From Orrella sp037026685 (GTDB taxonomy: Bacteria > Pseudomonadota > Gammaproteobacteria > Burkholderiales > Burkholderiaceae_B), in the NCBI RefSeq assembly GCF_037026685.1, contig NZ_JBANET010000001.1:186001-250000 (forward strand): a stretch of 64,000 nt of DNA, written 5' to 3'. Positions 25,015-33,122 of this stretch are shown here, piece after piece (position 1 is the stretch's first letter; every line of letters starts with the position of its first letter). The notes beneath the pieces are model-generated. The model had not been told where the DNA came from, did no database searches, and worked only from the letters and a program-made list of their open reading frames with translations. The position numbers were made by a program, and so were the translations under genes.

Positions 25015-26238
25015 TCAGGCGGGACGGGCGGCGGCCGGCGCCACTTCGCGGTCGTCGATGGGCAGGTGCAGCGCCACGGCGATCAGCCCGATGGCCAGGC
25101 AGGCCAGCCAGACCGGCAGGTACGAGCCGGCCCGGTCGTAGGCCCAGCCGCCCAGCCATACCCCCAGGAAGGAGCCAAGCTGGTGCCCCAGGAAGACGAA
25201 GCCGAACAAGGTGGCGATATAGCGCACGCCGAACATCTGCGAAAGCAGGCCGTTGGTCAGCGGCACGGTGCCCAGCCACGTCAGCCCCATCACCACGGCG
25301 AACAGGTACAGCGAGGGCGCCGACACCGGCAGCAGCAGGAAAACGGCGATGGCCGCGGTGCGCACGGCATACAGCCCGGCCAGCAGATACTTGCGGCGAT
25401 AGCGTCCGCCCAGGTAGCCGCACAGGTAGGTGCCCGCGATGTTGGCCAGCGCAATCAGCGCCAGCGCCGTGACGCCGTGGCTGGCGTTCAGCCCGCGGTC
25501 CATCAGGTAGGCCGGCAGGTGGCCGGCGATAAAGGCCAGGTGAAAGCCGCAGGCCAGAAAGCCCGCGTTCAGCAGCCAGAAGCCCTTGTGCGTCAGCGCC
25601 TGGCCGATGGCCGCGCGCATGGACAGCGCCGCGCCGCCGGCCTGCGCCGTGACGCTGCGATCGTCCAGGGCGCGCGCCAGCGGCGCGACCAGCACGCCCA
25701 GCAGCGCCAGCGCCAGCAAGGCGGCTGGCCAGCCCATCCCGCCGATGAAAGCCTGCACCCCGGGCACCAGCAGGAACTGCATCAGGCCGGCCACCGCCCC
25801 GGCCACCCCCAGCGCCCAGCTGCGCCGCTCGGGCGCGCTCAGGCGGCTGACAGCGCCGTACACCACCGCGAACGAGGTGGCCGACAGGGCCAGCCCGATG
25901 ACCACGCCCGCGCCCACCAGCAGTTGCAGCGGTGTCTGGGCCTGCTGCTGCAGCAGCAGGCCGGCCGCATACAGCACGCAGCCGGCCACCGCCACGCGCG
26001 TGGTGCCGTAGCGGTCGGCCACCATGCCCGCGGCCGGCTGCGCCAGCCCCCAGACCAGGTTCTGCACCGCCAGGGCCAGCGCAAAGTCCTCACGCGTCCA
26101 GCCATGCGCCATGACCATGGGCGGCAGGAACACCCCCTGCACGTGCCGGGTGCCCATGGCAAAGCCGATGATCACACCCGCGCAGACCACCAGCGCCAGG
26201 GCGGTGCGGGCGCCTTGGGACGGCAGGCCGGCGCTCAT
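25015..26238 (-). CDS. MFS transporter of the OFA/monocarboxylate-like type
   Basis: 407 aa, about 12 membrane helices. It shows the MFS A-motif-like 'GMVADRYGTTRV' and a second-half repeat 'GYLGGRYRRKYLLAG'. The N-terminal 'GFAMGTRHVQGVFLPPMVMAHGWTREDFALALAVQNL' pattern is typical of oxalate/formate antiporter relatives. ATG 26238 overlaps the stop of the upstream DsbA-like isomerase gene, so the two form an operon. Substrate unknown; an aromatic or carboxylic acid would fit the partner enzyme. Confidence 0.8.
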   Translation of the reverse strand: MSAGLPSQGARTALALVVCAGVIIGFAMGTRHVQGVFLPPMVMAHGWTREDFALALAVQNLVWGLAQPAAGMVADRYGTTRVAVAGCVLYAAGLLLQQQAQTPLQLLVGAGVVIGLALSATSFAVVYGAVSRLSAPERRSWALGVAGAVAGLMQFLLVPGVQAFIGGMGWPAALLALALLGVLVAPLARALDDRSVTAQAGGAALSMRAAIGQALTHKGFWLLNAGFLACGFHLAFIAGHLPAYLMDRGLNASHGVTALALIALANIAGTYLCGYLGGRYRRKYLLAGLYAVRTAAIAVFLLLPVSAPSLYLFAVVMGLTWLGTVPLTNGLLSQMFGVRYIATLFGFVFLGHQLGSFLGVWLGGWAYDRAGSYLPVWLACLAIGLIAVALHLPIDDREVAPAAARPA

Positions 26239-26870
26239 TGCGCGGCTCCGGCCGCGCGGCCCGGCGCGCCGGCCCACTGCAGCGCGTCTTCCAGCCTGTC
26301 GTCGCCCCAGAACAGCTCCTGGCCGACGAAGAAGGTCGGCGCGCCGAACACGCCGCGCGCCTGGGCGGCGTCGGTGGCCTGCCTGAGCGCGTCCTTGGCC
26401 GGCTGCCCGCCCGCCCGGGCGATCCAGGACTCGGCCGGCTGGCCCAGCGCCTGCAGCACGCCGGCCATCGTGCCGGGCGCCTGCAGGTCGCAATCGTGCA
26501 CGAAGTTCTGGCGGAACACCGCCTTGCAGAAATCGACATACCAGGGCTCGTCGCGCGCCAGCAAGGCAAGGCGCGCGGCCAGCAGGCTGTTGCGGGGAAA
26601 TTCGCTGGGCGCCTTGAACGGCAAGCCGAAGCGTTCGGCCCGGCGCGCCACGTCCCGCAGCAGGTAGGCGCCCCGGCCGGGAAACAGGCGAAACGGCGTG
26701 TCGTTCATGCCCTGTGCCTTGAATACCGGCCCAAGCAGGAAGGGCTGGTAGCTTACCTGCACGCCGGCGCGGGCCGCCAGGGGCTGGATGCGCATCAGCG
26801 ACAGATAGCTGTAGGGGCTGGCGAAATCGAACCACATCTCGATGCCGGAGGGCGAGGTCGGTGCGGGCAT
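26235..26870 (-). CDS. 2-hydroxychromene-2-carboxylate isomerase/DsbA-family protein
   Basis: 211 aa, starting at ATG 26870 (MPAPTSPSGIEMWFDF). The thioredoxin-like core has 'WFDFASPYSYLSLMRI' at the place of the CxxC motif, with Ser-Pro instead of Cys, as in HCCA isomerases (glutathione-dependent kappa-class fold) of naphthalene degradation. The C-terminal 'GVFGAPTFFVGQELFWGDDRL' block is the family signature. Cotranscribed with the MFS transporter and divergent from a LysR regulator, an arrangement typical of small catabolic units. The true substrate is not evident. Confidence 0.82.
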   Translation of the reverse strand: MPAPTSPSGIEMWFDFASPYSYLSLMRIQPLAARAGVQVSYQPFLLGPVFKAQGMNDTPFRLFPGRGAYLLRDVARRAERFGLPFKAPSEFPRNSLLAARLALLARDEPWYVDFCKAVFRQNFVHDCDLQAPGTMAGVLQALGQPAESWIARAGGQPAKDALRQATDAAQARGVFGAPTFFVGQELFWGDDRLEDALQWAGAPGRAAGAAQ

Positions 26871-27022
26871 GACGGGGCTCCACCAGGCGGGACGGCCGGC
26901 GCGATTGCCGGACAACCATTCCTCGCCTGCAAGTGACAACGGCCTGGAAATTCGCTACGGTCTGATTACATCGCTGCCGCCGCCCTGCCTCAAGCGACTT
27001 TTACGCCCGGCTCGCATGAGCC

Positions 27023-27979
27023 ATGGGAATGCCACCCCTGTCCGCCGCCGATATGTCCCTGCCCCTGCACAAGCTGCCCAATCTGGAACTGGTCCGTGGC
27101 TTCGTGGCCGTGGCCCGGCGCATGAGCATCACCCTGGCCGCGCAAGACCTGCACCTGACCCAATCGGCGGTCAGCAGGCAGGTGCGCAGCCTGGAGGCCC
27201 AGATGGGCGTGCTTCTCCTGGAGCGCGGCTTTCGCGCGATCTCGCTCACGCCGGCCGGCGCGCAGCTGTTCCGGCTGGCCGACCCCTGGATGCAGGAGAT
27301 GGGCGAGCTGGCCGAGCGGCTGCGCCAGGAGGATGCGCGCCGGCCGGTCACCATCACCGCCAGCATCGGCGTGGCGGCCTTGTGGATACTGCCGCGCCTG
27401 GGCGCCTTCCAGGCCGCCCATCCGCACATCGACGTGCGGGTGGCGGCCAACAACCGCATCGTCGATCTGGCCCGCGAGGGCGTGGACCTGGCGATCCGCT
27501 ACGGCCCGCGGCACAGCGCGCCGGAAGGGGCGCGGCGCCTGTTCGGCGAACATCTCGTCCCGGTGGCGCGCCCGGGCCTGCTGGCCGGCCCGGAAGGATT
27601 CGCCCAGGCGCTGCCTGGCCTGACCCTGCTCGAATACGACGATCCGGCGCGTCCCTGGCTGCAATGGCCCGATTGGCTGGCCGCGCAGGGGCTGCACGCG
27701 GCCAAGCCGCGCGCGATGCTGCGCTTTAACCAGTACGACCAGGCGGTGCTGGCGGCGCTGGCCGGGCACGGCGTGGCGCTGGGCCGCCTGCCGCTGGTCG
27801 CGCCCATGCTGGCCGATGGCCGCCTGGCCGCGCTGGCGCCGCACAGCCGGATCAGCGCGCCCTATGCCTATTGGCTGGTGCGCCATCCGCACGCGCAGGC
27901 GCCCGAGGCGCAGGCGCTGGCCGAATGGGTGGCGGCGCAGGCCGCGGCGCAGAACCTGGGGCTGGACGCGGCGGATTGA
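27023..27979 (+). CDS. LysR-family transcriptional regulator (GcvA-like)
   Basis: 318 aa. An N-terminal winged HTH (MSITLAAQDLHLTQSAVSRQ) is followed by the substrate-binding domain. The 'EGVDLAIRYGP' phrase places it in the GcvA/AmpR-like subgroup. ATG 27023 is used; ATG 27053 is an alternative. Divergent from the isomerase-MFS pair, whose start is 153 bp away, so those genes are the likely targets. Confidence 0.85.
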   Translation: MGMPPLSAADMSLPLHKLPNLELVRGFVAVARRMSITLAAQDLHLTQSAVSRQVRSLEAQMGVLLLERGFRAISLTPAGAQLFRLADPWMQEMGELAERLRQEDARRPVTITASIGVAALWILPRLGAFQAAHPHIDVRVAANNRIVDLAREGVDLAIRYGPRHSAPEGARRLFGEHLVPVARPGLLAGPEGFAQALPGLTLLEYDDPARPWLQWPDWLAAQGLHAAKPRAMLRFNQYDQAVLAALAGHGVALGRLPLVAPMLADGRLAALAPHSRISAPYAYWLVRHPHAQAPEAQALAEWVAAQAAAQNLGLDAAD

Positions 27980-27985
27980 CCCACC

Positions 27986-29434
27986 CTACGCCCGGTCGCC
28001 ATCCAGCCGGCGTACCGACGCGGCCAGCGCTGCAAAATCGAATGCCCGCGCCGGCCGCAGCCAGCGCATCAGCACGGTGACCGCCACCGGCGTCAGCGCG
28101 GCCACCAGGAAGGATTCGAGCAGCGTATCCATGGGCTGGCCCGGCGCGGGAAACAGCGCCAGCCCCGCCACCAGGCCGGCCAGGGTGCCGGCCATGGCGG
28201 TCAATCCGTCGTGGCGCCGGCTGAACAGGCCATAGAACACCGGGAAGGCCGCCGCCGAGCACAGCAGGTCCGCCAGCAGGAACAGGTACAGCACGCTGTA
28301 GCCCTGCGCGGCCACGATCATCACCGGGACCGCCAGCAGATAGACCAGCCAGCGCGACAGCCGCATCAGCTGGCGGCTGTCGGCCCGCGGCAGGACGCGG
28401 CGCAGGTCCACGGCGATGATGCTGGAGACCGCGCTGATCGCCGTATCGGCGCTGCTCATCACCAGGGCCAGTCCCAGCGGCACCAGCGCGATGGCGACCC
28501 ACAAGGGCATGTGCTGCTTGAGCAGCGCGAACACCGCCACCGAACTGCTGCCTGGCGGCTGCAGCGCCACGAAGGCCAGGCCGAACAGTCCAAGGGCGAA
28601 GATGAAAGGCACCACCATCAGCCCGCCCAGCAGGAAGCCGCGGCGCATGTCGGCGGTGCTGCGCGCGGCATAGACGCGCTGCCAGTTGCCTTGGTGGAAC
28701 ACGCCTGTGAGCAGGATGGCGAAGAAAAAGGTCAGGCCGGCCTTGATGCCGCTCCAGTCGCCCAGGTCCAGCAATTGCGGCGCCCGCTCCTGCAATGCCT
28801 GGACCGTGGGGCGCGTGCCGCCGGCGGCGTGCCAGCCCAGGGCGAGCAGCCCCAGCAGCAGCGGCACGATGATGGCCATCTGCAGCTTGTCGGTGAAAAT
28901 GGAAGCACGCAGTCCGCCATAAGACGTGTAGATCAGCGTGCTGCCCATGACCACGGCCGCGGTCACCCACAGGGGCACCGGCGCCAGCAGCGCCACCAAC
29001 TGCCCCATCGCGGTGATTTCGGCCGACAGCGCGATGAACAGGTAGAACAGCATGATCAGCAGCACCAGGCCGTACAGCCCACGGCCGTAGCGCGCGATCA
29101 GGAATTCGGTCAGCGTATGGCCTTGCGGCATCAGCTCGCGCATGCGCCGGCCCAGCGGGATCATCGCCAGGCGCGGCGACATGGCGCCCAGCGCGTAGCC
29201 GAGCACCGCCGCCAGGCCCCCCCAGGTGGCGGCCTGCGCCGGCGCAAACAGGATCCACGCGCCCAGGCTGGAGGCCATCAGGGTCAGCAGCGTGGCCAGC
29301 GCACCCTGGGAGTTGCGCGCGACGATGTAGTCCTCCAGGCTGCCGCGGTCGCGGCGCGACGCCCACAGGCCGGCGGCCACGAACAAGGCGGAAAACAGGA
29401 AGAGCCAGAGCAGCGCAGCCTTGTCGCTGAGCAT
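27986..29434 (-). CDS. SSS-family sodium:solute symporter under TPP-riboswitch control (thiamine-related)
   Basis: 482 aa with about 13 membrane helices and SSS motifs ('LVMSSADTAISAVSSIIAVDL', 'YGRGLYGLVLLI'). ATG 29434 is chosen; an open frame upstream runs into the riboswitch and is not coding. A TPP aptamer sits ~110 bp upstream on the same strand, so expression should drop when thiamine pyrophosphate is plentiful. Comparative studies of thiamine regulons named an SSS-family candidate ThiV for thiamine or precursor uptake; this gene fits that idea. The transported compound (thiamine, HMP or thiazole) is inferred, not shown. Confidence 0.82.
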   Translation of the reverse strand: MLSDKAALLWLFLFSALFVAAGLWASRRDRGSLEDYIVARNSQGALATLLTLMASSLGAWILFAPAQAATWGGLAAVLGYALGAMSPRLAMIPLGRRMRELMPQGHTLTEFLIARYGRGLYGLVLLIMLFYLFIALSAEITAMGQLVALLAPVPLWVTAAVVMGSTLIYTSYGGLRASIFTDKLQMAIIVPLLLGLLALGWHAAGGTRPTVQALQERAPQLLDLGDWSGIKAGLTFFFAILLTGVFHQGNWQRVYAARSTADMRRGFLLGGLMVVPFIFALGLFGLAFVALQPPGSSSVAVFALLKQHMPLWVAIALVPLGLALVMSSADTAISAVSSIIAVDLRRVLPRADSRQLMRLSRWLVYLLAVPVMIVAAQGYSVLYLFLLADLLCSAAAFPVFYGLFSRRHDGLTAMAGTLAGLVAGLALFPAPGQPMDTLLESFLVAALTPVAVTVLMRWLRPARAFDFAALAASVRRLDGDRA

Positions 29435-29548
29435 GATGCGTGCCTTTGCCCGGCCCGGTGGCCGGACCGCTTGCGGCGCCGGAAAGACGCCGCGGGACCG
29501 AGGGAAGGGGCAAGGCGGGCGCGAAAGGCCGCGCGCGATCGAACGCCT

Positions 29549-29645
29549 CCTTCCCTTCGCCGGCATGACCCGGATCAGGTTCTAAGGGTTACCGCGACAT
29601 GCCGCGGAATCTCAGCCCGAAACCGGACTCCCCCAGGAACTGGGC
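29549..29645 (-). ncRNA. TPP (THI-box) riboswitch upstream of the SSS symporter
   Basis: On the minus strand the order is GGGGGAGTCC, GGGCTGAGA, a variable hairpin, ACCC, then GAACCTGATCCGGGTCATGC and CGGCGAAGGGAA. These are the conserved pyrimidine- and pyrophosphate-sensing elements of the THI box in correct order. No obvious terminator follows before the ATG at 29434, so translational control is more likely. Confidence 0.93.
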
Positions 29646-29722
29646 CGAAGGTTACGAGCGGCATACCCGCTTGTCAACGCGGGGACTGGGGAAAACGCGC
29701 ATGTCGGGGACGGCGTTTTCCT

Positions 29723-29740
29723 ATTAACGTATACGTTAAT
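29723..29740. promoter_or_regulatory. 18-bp perfect palindrome, probable GntR operator
   Basis: ATTAACGTATACGTTAAT is a perfect palindrome ending 17 bp before the GntR gene's ATG at 29758; part of it recurs as GCATACGTAG right after. FadR/VanR-type GntR dimers bind such short AT-rich palindromes, so autoregulation is likely. The rest of 29435-29757 holds the TPP riboswitch. Confidence 0.65.
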
Positions 29741-29757
29741 GCATACGTAGATTCATC

Positions 29758-30447
29758 ATGACCGAAGCCCCCGCCCTTGCCGCCGACCCGGGATCCTCCC
29801 TGACCGAGCAGGCCTACCAGCAGCTGCGACGCCGCATCCTGGACAACGCCTGGGCGCCGGGCTACCAGGCGCTGGAACAGGAAATCGCGCAGATGCTGGG
29901 CATGAGCCGCACGCCTGTGCGCGAGGCGCTCATCATGCTGCAGCGCGAAGGCCTGGTTAAGGTCATTCCCCGGCGCGGCATGCGCGTGCTGCCCATGTCG
30001 CCGGCCGACATGCGCGAGATCTACCAGGTGTTGACGGCCCTGGAGTGCATGGCCGTCGAGATCGTGGCCCGGCGCGGCGCCAGCGAAAGCGAGTTGCAGG
30101 CCCTGGAGGCCGCGACCGGCGACATGGCCGCCGCCCTGGCGGCCGACGACCTGCAGGCCTGGGCGGATGCGGACGCGCGCTTTCACAAGCAGCTGGTCCT
30201 GCTGTGCGGCAACCGCCACCTGTACCAGACCGTCCTGAACTACTGGGACCGCGCGCACCGCGCCCGCCTGTTCACGCTGCGCCTGCGGCCCAAGCCCGTG
30301 CAGTCCACGCAGGAGCACCAGGCGCTGGTCGAGCGCCTGCGCGCGGGCGACGTGCAAGGCGCCGTGCAGGTCAACCGCGAGCATCGCGAACGCGCCAGCC
30401 GCGAGCTGCTCGCCATCTTCGAACGATTCCACCTACAACAAGTGTGA
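29758..30447 (+). CDS. GntR-family regulator, FCD (FadR/VanR) subgroup
   Basis: 229 aa. A winged HTH (LTEQAYQQLRRRIL ... MSRTPVREALIMLQREGLV) at ~15-75 is followed by a helical FCD ligand domain whose metal-type residues appear as D-x4-H ('DARFHKQL') and later His in 'QEHQALVERLRAGD'. It precedes an IPMDH-like gene by 8 bp and likely controls the dehydrogenase-Bug-ABM operon in response to an organic acid. The effector is unknown. Confidence 0.87.
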   Translation: MTEAPALAADPGSSLTEQAYQQLRRRILDNAWAPGYQALEQEIAQMLGMSRTPVREALIMLQREGLVKVIPRRGMRVLPMSPADMREIYQVLTALECMAVEIVARRGASESELQALEAATGDMAAALAADDLQAWADADARFHKQLVLLCGNRHLYQTVLNYWDRAHRARLFTLRLRPKPVQSTQEHQALVERLRAGDVQGAVQVNREHRERASRELLAIFERFHLQQV

Positions 30448-30455
30448 CCTCCCTC

Positions 30456-31541
30456 ATGAACAAGAACTACGCCATCGCGGTCCTGCCTGGAGACGGCATC
30501 GGCCGCGAAGTCATGGCCTCGGCCCTGGCGGTGCTGCAGGCCGTGGCGCCGCGCATCGGCCGCGGCTTCGATACCCGGCAGCATCCGGCCGGCGCGCAGC
30601 ACTATGCCGAAACCGGCCAATCCCTGCCGGCGCCCACCTTGCAGGCCTGCCGCGAAGCCGACGCCATCCTGTTCGGGGCCATGGGCCTGCCCCACGTGCG
30701 CGGCGCCGACGGCACCGAGATCATCCCGCAGCTGGACATCCGCTTCGCGCTGGACCTGTACGCGGGCGTGCGCCCCATCCGCACCTTCGAAGGCCTGCCC
30801 ACGCCGCTGGCGCATCCCGAGGCGGCGCGCATCGACCTGGTGCTGGTGCGCGAAAACACCGAAGGCCTGTTCTACGCGCGCGGGCGCGGCGTGATGCAAG
30901 GCGAGGACGCCGCGCTGGACACCATGAAAATCACGCGCGCGGGCACCGAGCGGATCTGCGATTTCGCGCTCAAGCTGGCGCAACGCCGCCGCGAGCAAGG
31001 CCGAGCGGGCCAGGTCACCAGCGTGGACAAGGCCAACGTATTCCAATCGATGGCGTTCTGGCGCCGGATCTTCGAGGAGCGGGCCCGGCGCTTTCCCGAG
31101 ATCGCGACCGAAAGCGCCTACGTCGACGCCATGGCGCTGAACCTGGTGCTCAAGCCGTGGCGCTACGACGTGCTGGTCACCGAAAACATGTTCGGCGACA
31201 TCCTCTCGGACCTGGTGGCCGCGCTGGTGGGCGGCATGGGCATGGCGCCCTCGGGCGACATCGGCGACCGGCACGGGCTGTTCCAGCCGGCGCACGGCAC
31301 CGCGCCCGACATCGCCGGCCAGGGCATCGCCAATCCCACCGCCATGATTCTTTCGGCGGCGATGATGCTGGACTGGCTGGCGGACCGCCACCAGGACACC
31401 GCCCTGGCCGACGGCGCGCGCGCCATCGAGACCGCGGTGCAGCAGGCCTTTGCCGGCGGCGCGGTGCGCCCGCGCGAGTTCGGCGGCACCAGCGGCACGG
31501 CCGAGATCACCCGCGCGGTGATCGAAAGGCTGCAAGGCTGA
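30456..31541 (+). CDS. isocitrate/isopropylmalate dehydrogenase family enzyme (tartrate dehydrogenase-like)
   Basis: 361 aa with the family blocks LPGDGIGREVM, 'VRENTEGLFYARG', 'VTSVDKANVFQSMAFW', 'VTENMFGDILSDL' and 'FQPAHGTAPDIAGQGIANP'. It oxidatively decarboxylates a 2-hydroxy acid with NAD. The 'ENTEGLFY' loop is closer to tartrate dehydrogenase/decarboxylase than to LeuB. Context (GntR regulator, Bug carboxylate receptor, ABM enzyme) argues for catabolism rather than leucine synthesis. Confidence 0.82.
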   Translation: MNKNYAIAVLPGDGIGREVMASALAVLQAVAPRIGRGFDTRQHPAGAQHYAETGQSLPAPTLQACREADAILFGAMGLPHVRGADGTEIIPQLDIRFALDLYAGVRPIRTFEGLPTPLAHPEAARIDLVLVRENTEGLFYARGRGVMQGEDAALDTMKITRAGTERICDFALKLAQRRREQGRAGQVTSVDKANVFQSMAFWRRIFEERARRFPEIATESAYVDAMALNLVLKPWRYDVLVTENMFGDILSDLVAALVGGMGMAPSGDIGDRHGLFQPAHGTAPDIAGQGIANPTAMILSAAMMLDWLADRHQDTALADGARAIETAVQQAFAGGAVRPREFGGTSGTAEITRAVIERLQG

Positions 31542-31645
31542 ACGCAAGCGCTGCCTGGCCGATCCGCGCCGCGCCGGACTGCGGCGCCGCCCCGCTATTG
31601 CACAACGACCAACGAGCCCCTTCGAACGGGCCATAAGGAGACGAC

Positions 31646-32608
31646 ATGAAACGCCTATTGAGCCACGCCCTGCTGGCGGCCATTGCCCTGACCGGCGCCG
31701 CCGCCCACGCGCAGTACCCCGAAAAGCCCGTACGCATCGTCGTGCCCTCCCCGCCCGGCGGCAGCACCGACCAGCTGGCGCGGCTGATGGGCCAGAAACT
31801 GGCCGAGAAATGGGGCCAGTCCGTGGTCATCGAGAACAAGCCGGGCGCCGGCCTGACGCTGGGCGCCGACTTTGTCGCGCGCCAGCCGGCCGACGGCTAC
31901 ACCATCCTGATGGGCGCCGTGCATCATTCGATTGCGCCGGCCGTGCGCAAGCAGCTGCCCTACGATTTCCAGAAGGACCTGGCGCCGGTCACCATGGTGG
32001 CCGTGGTGCCCAATGTGCTCATCGTGCCGGCGTCCTTTCCGGCCAGCACCACCCGCGAAGTGATCGAACAAGCCAAAAAGCCCGGCAGCCAGCTCACCTA
32101 CGGCAGCACCGGCGCGGGCACCGCGCACCACCTGATCGGCGAGCAGTTCAACGACATGGCGGGCACCACGCTCACGCACATCCCCTACAAGGGCAGCGGC
32201 CCGGCGCTGGTCGATCTCATGGGCGGGCGCATCGACATCATGTTCGATACCGTGGCCTCGTGCCTGCCGCACATCCAGAGCGGCAAGGTCAAGCCCATCG
32301 CGGTGGCCACCGGCAAGCGTTCCTCGGCCCTGCCCGAGGTGCCCACGCTGGCCGAATCGGGCCTGCCCGGTTTCGACATCGGCTCGTGGTTCGGCTTCCT
32401 GGTGCCGGCCGGCACGCCCGCCGAGGTCATCGAGAAGATCCATCGCGACAGCGCCGACATCCTGGCCGAACCGGCCGTGCGCAAGCAGCTGCTGACGATG
32501 GGCGCCGAGCCTGTGGGCAATACGCCCAAGGAAATGGCCGAACAGATCGCCCGCGAAATGCGGGAATTCCAGGCGCTGGCCGACAAGGCCAATCTGAGCG
32601 TCGACTGA
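31646..32608 (+). CDS. Bug/TctC-family periplasmic solute receptor
   Basis: 320 aa. The Sec signal peptide ends AAAHAQ. The mature part shows the Bug hallmarks 'YPEKPVRIVVPSPPGGSTDQLAR', 'GQSVVIENKPGAG' and 'YGSTGAGTAHHLIGEQFN'. Ribosome site AAGGAG precedes ATG 31646. Bug proteins bind carboxylates or related small molecules; no TctAB permease lies here, as is common in Bordetella, so it may share a permease or act as a sensor. Confidence 0.92.
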   Translation: MKRLLSHALLAAIALTGAAAHAQYPEKPVRIVVPSPPGGSTDQLARLMGQKLAEKWGQSVVIENKPGAGLTLGADFVARQPADGYTILMGAVHHSIAPAVRKQLPYDFQKDLAPVTMVAVVPNVLIVPASFPASTTREVIEQAKKPGSQLTYGSTGAGTAHHLIGEQFNDMAGTTLTHIPYKGSGPALVDLMGGRIDIMFDTVASCLPHIQSGKVKPIAVATGKRSSALPEVPTLAESGLPGFDIGSWFGFLVPAGTPAEVIEKIHRDSADILAEPAVRKQLLTMGAEPVGNTPKEMAEQIAREMREFQALADKANLSVD

Positions 32609-32620
32609 CGGGAGCCCCAT

Positions 32621-32926
32621 ATGTCCGCCGTACTGGCCGTCGAGTTTCGCATCAAGCCCGAGCACATCGAGGACTTCGCCCGTGCCATCGCGCACAACGC
32701 CCGGCAGTCCGTCGAAAACGAACCGGGCTGCCGGCTTTTCGATGTCTGCCGCGACCCGGCGGACCCGGCGCTGTTCTTCCTGTATGAAGTCTACGACGAC
32801 GAGGCGGCGGTGCAGGCGCATCTGAAAAGCCCGCACTTCCTGCACATGGATGCCCGGACGGCATCGTGGGTCGCCGCCAAGACGGTGCGAAGGCTGACGC
32901 TGGCGCAGGCCTGCCGGGACGCGTAA
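32621..32926 (+). CDS. ABM-domain (antibiotic biosynthesis monooxygenase/YgiN-like) protein
   Basis: 101 aa, a single dimeric alpha/beta-barrel ABM domain: 'VEFRIKPEHIEDFARAI', 'NEPGCRLFDVCRDP', 'FFLYEVYDDEAAVQAHLKSPHF'. Relatives are quinol monooxygenases or small detoxification enzymes. It lies 12 bp after the Bug gene, probably in the same operon. Substrate unknown. Confidence 0.83.
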   Translation: MSAVLAVEFRIKPEHIEDFARAIAHNARQSVENEPGCRLFDVCRDPADPALFFLYEVYDDEAAVQAHLKSPHFLHMDARTASWVAAKTVRRLTLAQACRDA

Positions 32927-32997
32927 GCACACCCGCACCGCGGCGGCCGAAGCCGCCCTTGCGCGCAAGGTGCCCGAGTGTGCTACCTTGTGGCCCA

Positions 32998-33076
32998 CGA
33001 CACGGGGTGTCCCGGCTGGGCCGGGGCTGAGATCACACCCGTCGAACCTGCCCCAGCTCACACTGGCGAAGGGATG
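32998..33076 (+). ncRNA. second TPP (THI-box) riboswitch, upstream of an SDR-monooxygenase operon
   Basis: The plus strand carries ACACGGGGTGTCCC, GGGGCTGAGATCACACCC, then GAACCTGCCCCAGCTCACAC and TGGCGAAGGGATG. Order and spacing fit a TPP aptamer, though the GAACCTGATC element is slightly altered (GAACCTGCCC). It is only ~3.4 kb from the first one and faces the opposite way. Confidence 0.9.
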
Positions 33077-33098
33077 TCCGCGGCGCCGCGCCGCATGC

Positions 33099-33118
33099 GT
33101 CTCCTCGCCCACGGAGAC
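33099..33118 (+). promoter_or_regulatory. RBS-sequestering hairpin downstream of the TPP aptamer
   Basis: GTCTCC (33099-33104) pairs perfectly with GGAGAC (33113-33118), which contains the ribosome binding site GGAG for the TTG start at 33123. It follows the aptamer by 22 bp and is the likely translational expression platform. Confidence 0.65.
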
Positions 33119-33122
33119 ACGC

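Noticed and set aside
32940..32960. GGCGGC/GCCGCC hairpin as a terminator after the ABM gene
   Set aside because: No T-run follows (CTTGCG); only a weak structure, so not listed as a feature.
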